64,000 nt of DNA from Casimicrobiaceae bacterium. GTDB lineage: Bacteria > Pseudomonadota > Gammaproteobacteria > Burkholderiales > Casimicrobiaceae. Where the stretch lies: NCBI GenBank assembly GCA_026646885.1, contig JAPKHK010000013.1:44238-108237 (forward strand), read 5' to 3'. The notes beneath the pieces were generated by a model that was not told where the DNA came from, did no database searches, and saw only the letters and a program-made list of their open reading frames with translations. Below are positions 29,679-36,418 of the stretch, one piece after another. A program made the position numbers and the translations under genes. Numbering within the stretch: the stretch's first letter is position 1; each line of letters starts with the position of its first letter.

Positions 29679-30026
29679 CTATGCAGCCTGCAGCAGAAAC
29701 TCAACTTTCACAGCCTCGTATGGGAAAACAATGTGACCGTCCTCCGTCTTGTTAAGCACGCCAGCGTTAAGCAGCGCAGTGACGTCGCCGTGCACTGCTT
29801 TTACGTCGCGTTCAGCACGGCGTGCGGCTTCGCGAATGGACACCGGCCCCGCCCCGCAAAGCACCTTGAGTAGTTCCCACCGCTTTTCGGTTAGCACCCT
29901 CCATAGCAACTCGGGAGTGGCAAAGCTGATACGCGCAGTCTTCTGAGCTTTCGCTGTCTTCCAGGCGTGGGCAAACTCGGCCATGGAATCGGCAGGGGTG
30001 CGCACATCAAGAGTTACTATTTTCAT
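29679..30026 (-). CDS. tumA: HTH antitoxin/regulator, TumA-like
   Basis: 115 residues. A winged helix region, LLKVLCGAGPVSIREAARRA then VKAVHGDVTALLNAGVL, matches COG4190-type predicted regulators that accompany TumE toxins. The ATG at 30026 has a GAGGTGG ribosome site and overlaps the toxin gene by 20 bp. Toxin-first order is normal for this family. The stop is followed 18 bp later by the cassette's attC. Confidence 0.78.
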   Translation of the reverse strand: MKIVTLDVRTPADSMAEFAHAWKTAKAQKTARISFATPELLWRVLTEKRWELLKVLCGAGPVSIREAARRAERDVKAVHGDVTALLNAGVLNKTEDGHIVFPYEAVKVEFLLQAA

Positions 30027-30303
30027 GGTTCCACCTCGCAATATCTTTCTGGAAGTCGGCGATCAACTGATCCGGCGTAGTAAAAGCGTAGGCGCCTTCC
30101 CTTTTGCCGAAATGCCGGTGATCACCTTTCCCGACTTCGTTGTCGTAGCGGAGAACGCATTCTCCACGCACGACATAGGCTAGCCTGTACTTGAACTCGT
30201 GTGCCGACCCTTTGAGTGGATTCGGAAGGCGCCACAGCATCAATTCGGCAAACGCAGACTCCGAGTAGGCGATACGAGCGCTAACGAGCTGAACGGCTTT
30301 CAT
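30007..30303 (-). CDS. tumE: TumE-family (DUF6516-like) toxin
   Basis: 98 residues: AYSESAFAELMLWRLPNPL then EFKYRLAYVVRGECVLRYDNE and GKGDHRHFGKREGAYAFTTP match the TumE toxin family; the biochemical activity is poorly known. It precedes and overlaps the tumA-like antitoxin. The ATG is at 30303; TTGACA/CACTAT elements just upstream would start transcription close to the ATG. Confidence 0.78.
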   Translation of the reverse strand: MKAVQLVSARIAYSESAFAELMLWRLPNPLKGSAHEFKYRLAYVVRGECVLRYDNEVGKGDHRHFGKREGAYAFTTPDQLIADFQKDIARWNHENSNS

Positions 30304-30310
30304 GTTGGAG

Positions 30311-30339
30311 ATAGTGCCAACATACCAGGCCGTTGTCAA
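30311..30339 (-). promoter_or_regulatory. Candidate promoter of tumE-tumA
   Basis: Minus strand TTGACA (30339-30334), 17-bp spacer, CACTAT (30316-30311). The -10 is only 7 bp from the tumE ATG, which would give a leaderless or near-leaderless message. Confidence 0.35.
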
Positions 30340-30375
30340 TCAGTCCAACGCTCACGCACGGCGATAAGGGGCCGA

Positions 30376-30449
30376 ATCGGGATAGGAAGAAGCCTCGCGG
30401 CCCCTCCCTCCCACACCACCGGACGAACGGGTCACGTATCCGGCGGTTC
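30376..30449 (-). mobile_element. Group IIC intron 3' end relic, copy 1
   Basis: Minus strand: domain V GAACCGCCGGATACGTGACC with return arm TCCGGTGGT, domain VI-like stem, terminus TTCCTATCCCGAT. It abuts TCGGCCCC, the start of the TumE/TumA cassette. Upstream intron sequence is absent; the neighbouring cassette to the right has lost its attC. Confidence 0.8.
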
Positions 30450-30468
30450 GATGAATTGAATTCTCACC

Positions 30469-30666
30469 GTGCTGCAAGGCTCGGCACTGCCAGAGTCTCG
30501 AAGTAGCGCAAGGGTAAGCTACGGCTCTTGCAGCGGCTGCGACACCCTGCAAGCGATCTGCGGCTACAGCGACCGGCCGCCGAATGACGAGCAGGTGCGC
30601 GACTACATGACGCTTGCGCTGCACATCGTGCAGGGGCTGCGCGAGATGGGCGACAGTGAAGCCTAA
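30469..30666 (+). pseudogene. Cassette ORF fragment on the opposite strand
   Basis: The C-terminal ~50 residues, VSYGSCSGCDTLQAICGYSD then RPPNDEQVRDYMTLALHIVQ and GLREMGDSEA, look like a real protein; the upstream part does not, so the 5' end is probably lost next to the intron relic. It runs against the array direction. Its TAA stop lies inside the attC core GCCTAAC (30661-30667), as if attC 30661-30738 once served this gene. Confidence 0.5.
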
Positions 30667-30738
30667 CGTTCGACATGAGCGGCATGACGCGGCAGGCGAA
30701 GCCTGCCGTGGCATGTCCGCTCGATGGAGGGGTTAGGC
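30661..30738 (-). repeat. attC site, 78 bp (cassette 7)
   Basis: Outer cores GCCTAAC (30661-30667) and GTTAGGC (30732-30738) flank a palindromic interior with GGCAGGCGAAGCCTGCC at its centre. The right arm GTTAGGCATCAC matches the start of the cassette encoding the protein at 30733-31167. Confidence 0.9.
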
Positions 30739-31167
30739 ATCACTCTTTGCAATGAGCACTTGCCCATCTTTCTTGACGATGCGGTAGCGCACATTGGCCA
30801 AGGAGTCGGCAAGGTACACGACTTCGTAGCCTTGTTGCTCACGCTCGGCAACGCGATCAGCATCCGACCAGCGAAAGTGATTCAGCCCGCGGTTCAGATA
30901 CTCCTTCCGTAGATCGGAGGCTTCCCACCATGCTGATGTGACCACCTTGTCCTGCTCTGTCTCCGGCTGAGGAGACTCGCTCGGTTGCTGCGCATCTTTC
31001 TTTCGGTGGAGCCAGACCGCAAGGCCCGCCAGCACCGCAGCGACAACACCTGCCGCAATGGAGAGAGCGTACTCGCGCGTAGACAAGAAGTACCAGACCG
31101 CACCCGTGGCGAATATTCCGGATGCCCACCAGGACGTCTGTATGTGCCAATCGCGGACGACGCGCAT
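30733..31167 (-). CDS. Cassette 7: small membrane protein
   Basis: 144 residues with two predicted membrane helices (WWASGIFATGAVWYFL and YALSIAAGVVAAVLAGLAVW), a Lys/Gln-rich linker, and a soluble C-terminal part containing GYEVVYLADSLANVRYRIVKKDG. No family recognised. The ATG lies 12 bp into the cassette, and the TAA stop falls inside the attC core. Confidence 0.8.
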   Translation of the reverse strand: MRVVRDWHIQTSWWASGIFATGAVWYFLSTREYALSIAAGVVAAVLAGLAVWLHRKKDAQQPSESPQPETEQDKVVTSAWWEASDLRKEYLNRGLNHFRWSDADRVAEREQQGYEVVYLADSLANVRYRIVKKDGQVLIAKSDA

Positions 31168-31173
31168 TGTGAT

Positions 31174-31260
31174 GCCTAACGTGGAGCTGACCGGCGCTGC
31201 GCGGCTTTATCGCGCAGCGTCCAGCGACCGAAGGGAGCGAGGTTGAGCGCCATGTTAGAG
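31174..31260 (-). repeat. attC site, 87 bp (cassette 6)
   Basis: Outer cores GCCTAAC (31174-31180) and GTTAGAG (31254-31260); inner arms CCGGCGCTGCGCGGC / CGCGCAGCGTCC plus the GTTGAGCGCC box. The right arm GTTAGAGATT matches the start of cassette 6. Confidence 0.92.
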
Positions 31261-31797
31261 ATTGTTGTCGACATAGGCGTCAGTGGCTTTTACGAGTTCT
31301 TTGACGAAGCGAATTACTTTTTCCAGTTCGTCTCGTTTGATTAGATGTGCGACAGGAGAGCCGTTATTTATTGGTTTTGATCGGTGCACGGCATCTCCGC
31401 GCTTACCGATCCAACTGTTCAAAGTGGTCTTGGCCTTTTCAGGTTCGTAGTTGGCCCATGACCATCCTTCGGTGACGTCAAGGCCAAGGTATTCTTGAAA
31501 GATGCGTTTTGTTTTATCCGAACTGGGGTTGTGGAATTGCTTCAGGTCGGTGTGCAGTTTTTTCAGAACAAAATCGCCGACATAACTACCAGCGACCACA
31601 CCAAGTTTCTTGTTCATCTCTTCGAGGAGCCGATCCTCAACGTAGGTTTCCCATGCGGTTAACGCCATGACAAGGCCGGCACGTTTTAGTACTTCGGCGT
31701 TTGCGGGCGGCGGGTTGGCATTGATAGAGTCGAAGTGCGCGAGCAGCTCTTCTGCGTCTTTGATGCCGTATTCAAAACTTTGGTATGCGCGGGACAT
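31255..31797 (-). CDS. Cassette 6: RiboL-PSP-HEPN-like protein
   Basis: 180 residues, all helical in character. MALTAWETYVEDRLLEEMNK and the C-terminal GKRGDAVHRSKP, with Arg133 and His138 in Rx4H spacing, fit the HEPN RNase fold of the MAE_28990/RiboL-PSP type. Many HEPN proteins are RNases in toxin or phage-defence systems. No antitoxin is encoded in the cassette. The TAA stop lies in the attC core. Confidence 0.72.
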   Translation of the reverse strand: MSRAYQSFEYGIKDAEELLAHFDSINANPPPANAEVLKRAGLVMALTAWETYVEDRLLEEMNKKLGVVAGSYVGDFVLKKLHTDLKQFHNPSSDKTKRIFQEYLGLDVTEGWSWANYEPEKAKTTLNSWIGKRGDAVHRSKPINNGSPVAHLIKRDELEKVIRFVKELVKATDAYVDNNL

Positions 31798-31803
31798 GTA
31801 AAT

Positions 31804-31869
31804 CTCTAACGTGGAAGTGAGCGGCCTGCGCGGCTTTTCGCGCAGGTCCGCTCGACTGCCGGGTTGGGG
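31804..31869 (-). repeat. attC site, 66 bp (cassette 5)
   Basis: Outer cores CTCTAAC (31804-31810) and GTTGGGG (31863-31869); inner arms GCGGCCTGCGCGGC and GCGCAGGTCCGCT. The right arm GTTGGGGCTCGG matches the start of cassette 5 over 11 bp. Confidence 0.92.
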
Positions 31870-31893
31870 CTCGGCGGTTGCACACCCTGAGTA

Positions 31894-31921
31894 GGGAACG
31901 GGTACCGAAGCACCCGTTCCC
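31894..31921. terminator. Hairpin in the tail of cassette 5
   Basis: GGGAACGGGT and ACCCGTTCCC form a perfect 10-bp stem with an 8-nt loop, 45 bp after the cassette 5 stop and before its attC. There is no T-run; it may be a terminator or mRNA stabiliser carried by the cassette. Confidence 0.5.
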
Positions 31922-31965
31922 GACAGCACCTCGCCCCCCGTGTGGGGTCCAGGGAGTTGCTCATT

Positions 31966-32790
31966 TCACAGCCTGCGTAGAGGGTCAGGCTGCGGTTGTG
32001 CATGAGGAAGCTTTTCCATTGTTCGGCCGTCGCACCGTTCGAAATTTTCATTCCTCCACTCGACTGTATCAAGATTGCGACCGTTATCGATATGGGCTCC
32101 GAGAAAATAGCGCTTGCCGTTGTAAATGGTGCCGATGGTGAAGCCTGAAGAGAGCGGCTTGCGATAGATGCCGACGAGTTGGGGCGCACCGCCAACGAGT
32201 GGGTCAGAGACTTGAGTCAAGGTATCGCAGAAGCAATGGAAGACAGCACGACTTGTCTCTCGATTCGTTCCGACCTTGTAACGCAAGAAGTTTTCCGAGA
32301 ACTCTTGAGCGCCCGTGCCCAGCGAAAAAAGAACATCGGATGATTTCGGCAGTGCGCTTTCCATGCCGTGCCATCCGCGCTTGCTTGTCCATGAGATGGT
32401 GTGGCAGGAAAACTTCTTGTTGTCTTTGGAGTCACGTGAAGCATGAATGATGCTGAGAGAGTTTTCGGCTATGCCGGAATGTAGCTGCGGATATTGCCGA
32501 AAGAGGTCGTTCAGTTTGTCGACGATCGCTTGGAATTTCTGTTTGCATGAAAAATCAGGTGCAAACAATAACCCTGCATCAGCCAGCTCGACAATCTGAT
32601 TCAACGCGATTGAAGGGAACAAAACGTCTCCACAGTAGCCAAGCACATCCGGCCAGCGAGCGAAGGAATATACCTTGCGGCCGTAGTCAAAACTGGCTGC
32701 CGTACCCCACGAAATCCGGCTGTCGCTCGCAATGTACACGGAGGATGGCCCATGCGAATCAATTCCGGCCCAAGCGACGAGAAGCGTCAT
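31966..32790 (-). CDS. Cassette 5: Ntn-hydrolase-like protein
   Basis: 274 residues. MTLLVAWAGIDSHGPSSVYI then ASDSRISWG resembles the first strands of proteasome-like Ntn hydrolases (T-x-x-V-A ... ADSR), with Thr2 as a possible nucleophile after Met removal. The rest (KVYSFARWPDVLGYCGD, VSDPLVGGAPQLVGI) keeps the same logic. The actual activity is unknown. The ATG is 25 bp into the cassette. A 97-bp tail with a hairpin separates the stop from attC. Confidence 0.65.
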   Translation of the reverse strand: MTLLVAWAGIDSHGPSSVYIASDSRISWGTAASFDYGRKVYSFARWPDVLGYCGDVLFPSIALNQIVELADAGLLFAPDFSCKQKFQAIVDKLNDLFRQYPQLHSGIAENSLSIIHASRDSKDNKKFSCHTISWTSKRGWHGMESALPKSSDVLFSLGTGAQEFSENFLRYKVGTNRETSRAVFHCFCDTLTQVSDPLVGGAPQLVGIYRKPLSSGFTIGTIYNGKRYFLGAHIDNGRNLDTVEWRNENFERCDGRTMEKLPHAQPQPDPLRRL

Positions 32791-32808
32791 AGCGGATGGG
32801 TTTCCGAG

Positions 32809-32879
32809 CCCCAACGTCTGACATAACCGGCGCTGCGCGGCTTCATCGCGCAGCGTCCGTGTTGATGGATGGGTTAGCC
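32809..32879 (-). repeat. attC site, 71 bp (cassette 4)
   Basis: Outer cores CCCCAAC (32809-32815) and GTTAGCC (32873-32879); inner arms CGGCGCTGCGCGGC / GCGCAGCGTCCG. The right arm GTTAGCCCGC matches the start of cassette 4 over 10 bp. Confidence 0.9.
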
Positions 32880-32955
32880 CGCAACCCGAACACTGAAACG
32901 CTACAAGATTGCACATTGGCAAAACAGTGCGCAAAGGATTGAGTTCGAAACGCCA

Positions 32956-33240
32956 TCATGGGACAAACAGCGATGCGGCTAGGACCAAAATAGTGCACGG
33001 AACCGAAATGACCAACCGGACCAGCTTGCGAGAACTGAGGAACCGAATGAACTTGATGAACACGACACCCCAAAAGACCAAGACGGTTACGCCACCAATC
33101 CATTTTCCGTGACCGATAGCCCACATGGCCCCAGCGCCTGGCCCGAGACAAACAAACAAAGCAACCGTAAAGAGTTGCTCGGCAAATGGGAACATGACCC
33201 ATGAATTGGACGGAGGTTGATCGTTCGGCAGATTGTCCAT
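32956..33240 (-). CDS. Cassette 4: small membrane protein
   Basis: 94 residues with three predicted membrane helices: FAEQLFTVALFVCLGPGAGA, IGGVTVLVFWGVVFIKFI and LVISVPCTILVLAASLFV. No family recognised. The ATG at 33240 is 11 bp into the cassette. The 76 bp between its stop and the attC hold nothing else. Confidence 0.78.
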   Translation of the reverse strand: MDNLPNDQPPSNSWVMFPFAEQLFTVALFVCLGPGAGAMWAIGHGKWIGGVTVLVFWGVVFIKFIRFLSSRKLVRLVISVPCTILVLAASLFVP

Positions 33241-33245
33241 GAGCG

Positions 33246-33311
33246 GGCTAACGTGGAAGTGAGCGGCGCTGAGCCGATAGGCGAAGCGTCCGCTCGACTG
33301 CATGGTTATGT
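33246..33311 (-). repeat. attC site, 66 bp (cassette 3)
   Basis: Outer cores GGCTAAC (33246-33252) and GTTATGT (33305-33311); inner arms GAGCGGCGCTGAG / GCGAAGCGTCCGCTC. The right arm GTTATGTTC matches the start of cassette 3. Confidence 0.9.
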
Positions 33312-33314
33312 TCG

Positions 33315-33866
33315 TTAATAGACGACCTCCGGCAGGGGGCGGGTGGCGTTGTACGCAACCTCTGAAAACTTCCTCGCTTGTGCGAGAGACTTCTCGAAGT
33401 AGCTTTCCAAGCTATCCGGATAGTCGAAGACCTTGAACATTCGCAGTTGCTTAATCAGGATCGTGTAGTAGTAGAAGCAAGCTTGAAGGGCATGGCTGAA
33501 GTCCGGAAAGTGCGTGACCTTCGACGCGCTTTCATGATGCGCTACTACTTCGTCTCGATAAGTCTTGATACTGTCCCAGTACACATGCCACTCGTCTTCA
33601 GAAAGCCCCATGGCTTGCAGGAGCCCAGTCCGGAAGTCGTCTGGGTTGGCCACGTGCTTGGACCAATGTGTCGCTTCTGCATTTGAGCCAAAGGCCTTGC
33701 ACCATTCGAGGACTGCGACATCCAAGAAGTTGTTGAATACGAGAATCCAATAGTTCTGATTGAAGTCGTCCCTATAGGGCTCAAGCGATCTATGGTGCGC
33801 GACATTTCGAGCGACATAGACGAGCCGAAAGACTTGATCAACGACCTTGGCAATCTCGGCACTCAC
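33315..33866 (-). CDS. Cassette 3: HEPN-like (AbiU2-type?) protein
   Basis: 183 residues, largely helical, with many aromatic residues. TYRDEVVAHHESAS places Arg104 and His110 in Rx5H spacing, the motif of HEPN RNases; the overall look resembles AbiU2-like HEPN proteins. The assignment is tentative. The GTG start at 33866 has GGAG 8 nt upstream. The cassette start to GTG distance is 21 bp. Confidence 0.6.
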   Translation of the reverse strand: MSAEIAKVVDQVFRLVYVARNVAHHRSLEPYRDDFNQNYWILVFNNFLDVAVLEWCKAFGSNAEATHWSKHVANPDDFRTGLLQAMGLSEDEWHVYWDSIKTYRDEVVAHHESASKVTHFPDFSHALQACFYYYTILIKQLRMFKVFDYPDSLESYFEKSLAQARKFSEVAYNATRPLPEVVY

Positions 33867-33881
33867 GGGTGGGCTCCAAGA

Positions 33882-33978
33882 ACATAACGTTCAAGGTGAG
33901 GGGCTGCCGGAGCCCGAAGGGCGGAGGGCACCGAGAAGCGCAGCTTCTCGGCAGTCCCCTCGACCGCAGGGTTAGCCC
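33882..33978 (-). repeat. attC site, 97 bp (cassette 2)
   Basis: Outer cores ACATAAC (33882-33888) and GTTAGCC (33971-33977); interior palindrome around GAGAAGCGCAGCTTCTC. The right arm GTTAGCCCTTT matches the start of cassette 2 over 10 bp. Confidence 0.92.
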
Positions 33979-34023
33979 TTTGCGGGCAAGGAAGATGGGT
34001 TTGTGATGTGTTGGGAAGCGTGC

Positions 34024-34575
34024 TCATTTGGCAAAGGGACTGGTGCACCACTGCTGTTCGCAAGGGACACCATCGTGGTTTCCGTCCATCTGGACGTTGG
34101 GGCAGTTTCTCAAGAAGAAGGTGGCTTCAGCACAAGAAGTCATTTGCGAACAGTGGGTGCGGCCATCGCAGTGAAAAGCAGAAGAAGCAATTTGATCGCT
34201 CGATTGTGCGGCCACCGCGGTTTGCGGAGCCACGCGGCGCGAGTATTCGCTGTAACCGTACAAGCCCAGGGCCACAACGAGGACAAGCGGAATGACTCGA
34301 CCAAAGAAGCCCGGCTTCTCGCTGCGGCGCCGGGACATTGATTGGCGAGGAGGATGCACCGTGGGACGGCCGGGGCAAAGCAGGTTCTTGGCTCGCTTCT
34401 TCCCGGCACTGTCGGTCTCAATTTCAAACGTGAGCCGCTCTCCGACCGTTGGGCGGCGACCATCTTTCGGGAACGCCGAGACATGAACAAAGACCTCAGG
34501 GCCACCCTGAGTCGGTGTGATGAATCCGAAGCCGCGATCATCGTTCCACTTTGCGAGAATGCCTTCAGTGCGCAT
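34024..34575 (-). CDS. Cassette 2: cold-shock plus excalibur domain protein
   Basis: 183 residues in three parts: a cold-shock domain (1-66) with KWNDDRGFGFITP and EVFVHVSAF, both RNP motifs intact; one membrane helix (VIPLVLVVALGLYGY, 95-109); and a C-terminal excalibur domain (135-177) with CDGRTHCSQMTSC and MDGNHDGVPCE, a Ca-binding DxDxDGxxCE-type loop. The topology would put the nucleic-acid-binding domain inside and the Ca-binding domain outside. The ATG is 13 bp into the cassette. Confidence 0.85.
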   Translation of the reverse strand: MRTEGILAKWNDDRGFGFITPTQGGPEVFVHVSAFPKDGRRPTVGERLTFEIETDSAGKKRAKNLLCPGRPTVHPPRQSMSRRRSEKPGFFGRVIPLVLVVALGLYGYSEYSRRVAPQTAVAAQSSDQIASSAFHCDGRTHCSQMTSCAEATFFLRNCPNVQMDGNHDGVPCEQQWCTSPFAK

Positions 34576-34582
34576 ACGAAAG

Positions 34583-34705
34583 GGCTAACGTAGAGCTAAC
34601 CGGCGCTGCGCCCCACGGACAGCAAGCGAAGCCATGAACGATGAGAACACGAAGGCCGCCGAGACGCCAACTGGCGCAGCGTCCGCGTTGAGCGCCGGGT
34701 TAGAG
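34583..34705 (-). repeat. attC site, 123 bp (cassette 1, nearest attI)
   Basis: Outer cores GGCTAAC (34583-34589) and GTTAGAG (34699-34705); inner arms CCGGCGCTGCGC / GCGCAGCGTCCG with the GTTGAGCGCCGG box. The long loop holds ATG-containing sequence. The right arm GTTAGAGCGC matches the start of cassette 1 at attI. Confidence 0.92.
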
Positions 34706-34900
34706 CGCCCTGTGCTGTGCGTGAGGCCGCACCGACACCGCGAACTGCTGAAGCTGCCGGAAGAACTCGAAGTGGGCTGGTTGCGAGGCGGCCACTTTTG
34801 GGGCTTCGCGGCGTGTAAGAACGCCGCGGCGTTTGACGCGCTGTGCAAAGACTTGCGGCGGCACCACGGAGAAATTGACATCAGCGACATGCGCTCTAAC
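34700..34900 (+). CDS. Cassette 1 payload, probable antisense-oriented ORF
   Basis: The plus-strand frame HRELLKLPEELEVGWLRGGH then FWGFAACKNAAAFDALCKDL and HHGEIDISDM reads like a genuine small protein of about 60 residues, opposite to the array. The start is uncertain (GTG near 34718, or ATG 34634 within attC). In the array it has no stop before attI and reads on. In the excised circle the frame would continue from AAC at the cassette end into its own attC and stop soon after. A minus-strand frame starting ATG at 34890 exists but looks less protein-like. Confidence 0.35.
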
Positions 34901-35019
34901 GTAAAGTCGGGAACCTATTTGACGAAGAATAAACCGTCAGAATCCGCAATAGTCCGCAGCTTCGTGGAAGAAAAACGCTTAGCATCAACGAGGTATCCAA
35001 TTTTAGCAAGGCCTAAAAC
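34893..35019 (-). promoter_or_regulatory. attI region upstream of intI
   Basis: The cassette 1 boundary on the minus strand is G^TTAGAGCGC with the crossover between 34900 and 34899. The 119 bp between this point and the intI start should hold attI, the cassette promoter Pc and the intI promoter. I see no convincing -35/-10 pair and no LexA box. Confidence 0.75.
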
Positions 35020-36006
35020 GTGGCGCAAAAAGCGTCTGAATCTCCCAAGCTTCTGGACCAGGTGCGCGGCAAGATCCGGCTCAAGCATTACAGCATCCGG
35101 ACCGAGCAGGCCTATTTGCACTGGATTAAACGCTTCATTCTCTTTTATGGCAAGCGGCACCCGCGCGAAATGGGCCCCGCGCAGGTCGAGGCCTTCCTCA
35201 CCCACCTTGCCGTGGAAGGCAAAGTGGCAGCCTCCACGCAGAACCAGGCCAAAAGCGCGCTGCTCTTTCTTTACCGCGAGGTGCTGGAGGAGGAGCTGCC
35301 CTGGCTCGACGGGGTCGAGCGCGCACAGGAGCCCAAGCGGCTGCCGGTAGTGCTCACCCGCGAGGAAGTTGCGGCGGTACTCGCAGCGCTGCCGCCCATT
35401 TGCGACCTCATCGCCGGGCTGCTTTATGGCTCGGGGCTGCGAATTTTGGAGGCCGTGCGCTTGCGGGTGAAGGATGTCGAATTCTCGCGCAAGGAAATCT
35501 TGGTGCGCGACGGCAAGGGCTTCAAAGATCGAATCACCATGTTGCCCGGTAAACTCGTCGAGCCGCTGACCAAGCATCTCGAACGCGTTCGTACACTGCA
35601 CGAGCGCGATCTCGCGGCCGGGAATGGTGCGGTTTATCTACCCTATGCACTGGCCCGCAAGTACACCCATGCGCCCAAGGAGTGGGGCTGGCAATACGTG
35701 TTCCCGGCGCGCCAGCTTTCGCGCGATCCGCGCAGCGGCGCGGTGCGTCGCCATCACCTCGGCGACCAAGTCGTGCAGCGCGCCGTTCGGCAGGCGGTTC
35801 GCGATGCCGGCGTCGTAAAGCCAGCCACCCCCCACACCTTTCGGCACTCCTTCGCCACACACCTCCTGGAGAGCGGTTACGACATCCGCACGGTGCAGGA
35901 GCTTTTGGGCCACTCCGACGTGCGCACGACGATGATCTACACCCATGTGTTGAACCGCGGCGGGCGCGGGGTGCGTAGCCCCTTGGACGCCGCTCCCGGT
36001 CAATGA
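35020..36006 (+). CDS. intI: Integron integrase IntI
   Basis: 328 residues, tyrosine recombinase. The N-terminal SAM-like domain contains [15 protein letters not shown]. Catalytic motifs: [20 protein letters not shown] (Arg box), [20 protein letters not shown] (HxxR), [16 protein letters not shown] (GH and Tyr). The IntI-specific extra helix is present as [21 protein letters not shown]. It would recombine attC and attI sites and shuffle cassettes. The start is GTG at 35020 with AAGG 8 nt upstream. It is transcribed away from attI and the array, the standard integron layout. The gene looks intact. Confidence 0.97.
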   Translation: MAQKASESPKLLDQVRGKIRLKHYSIRTEQAYLHWIKRFILFYGKRHPREMGPAQVEAFLTHLAVEGKVAASTQNQAKSALLFLYREVLEEELPWLDGVERAQEPKRLPVVLTREEVAAVLAALPPICDLIAGLLYGSGLRILEAVRLRVKDVEFSRKEILVRDGKGFKDRITMLPGKLVEPLTKHLERVRTLHERDLAAGNGAVYLPYALARKYTHAPKEWGWQYVFPARQLSRDPRSGAVRRHHLGDQVVQRAVRQAVRDAGVVKPATPHTFRHSFATHLLESGYDIRTVQELLGHSDVRTTMIYTHVLNRGGRGVRSPLDAAPGQ

Positions 36007-36418
36007 CTGAAGTTCTCCCGCGGGCCCAGCCCCTCACCGCATCAAACGAAGCGCCACTCCGGGTTTTCCCGGAACACCCGCCACCCCCGGATGAAGCGTC
36101 CGCACCCTGCAAGCTGCGCGGTGCTTTGGCCGCTGTCCGACCGGCGGGTCGCGCCACGCGTGGGCTTGGCGCCAGGATGCGCGTGACGGGTTCTTACGCG
36201 CGAGGCGCGGGGCCCCGCCCGAGGACGCGATTTGCGGCCGTAGCGCCGCGCGGCTTGCCGGGTATGGGCGCTGGCATGGCGGTCCGGCAATAGTGGATTG
36301 GCTTTCTGGTTTCTGTTCATCAGGCCCACACTGAGACCCGCCCCTACCCTCCCCCGCTACGCGAGAGTGGAGACCGTTCCGCGCTCCCCGGTGGCTGAGC
36401 GAGAAAATCCACCCGCCC
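36007..36418. other. Non-coding stretch between intI and livM
   Basis: 412 bp, very GC-rich, between the converging ends of intI and livM. A plus-strand frame (36003-36293) overlaps the intI stop but is Arg/Pro/Gly-rich and matches nothing. No attachment site or insertion element is recognisable. Confidence 0.5.

Noticed and set aside
30343..30349. GTCCAAC as an attC core
   Set aside because: The cassette start that matches the TumE/TumA attC (TTCGGCC) lies at the intron junction instead, and GTCCAAC has no partner core.
34634..35350. Single 238-codon frame from attC through attI into intI
   Set aside because: Only the first ~90 codons look protein-like; the remainder is an out-of-frame reading of intI.
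36003..36293. Frame overlapping the intI stop codon
   Set aside because: Composition is Pro/Arg/Gly-rich, no homology recognised, and the following 120 bp are also non-coding.
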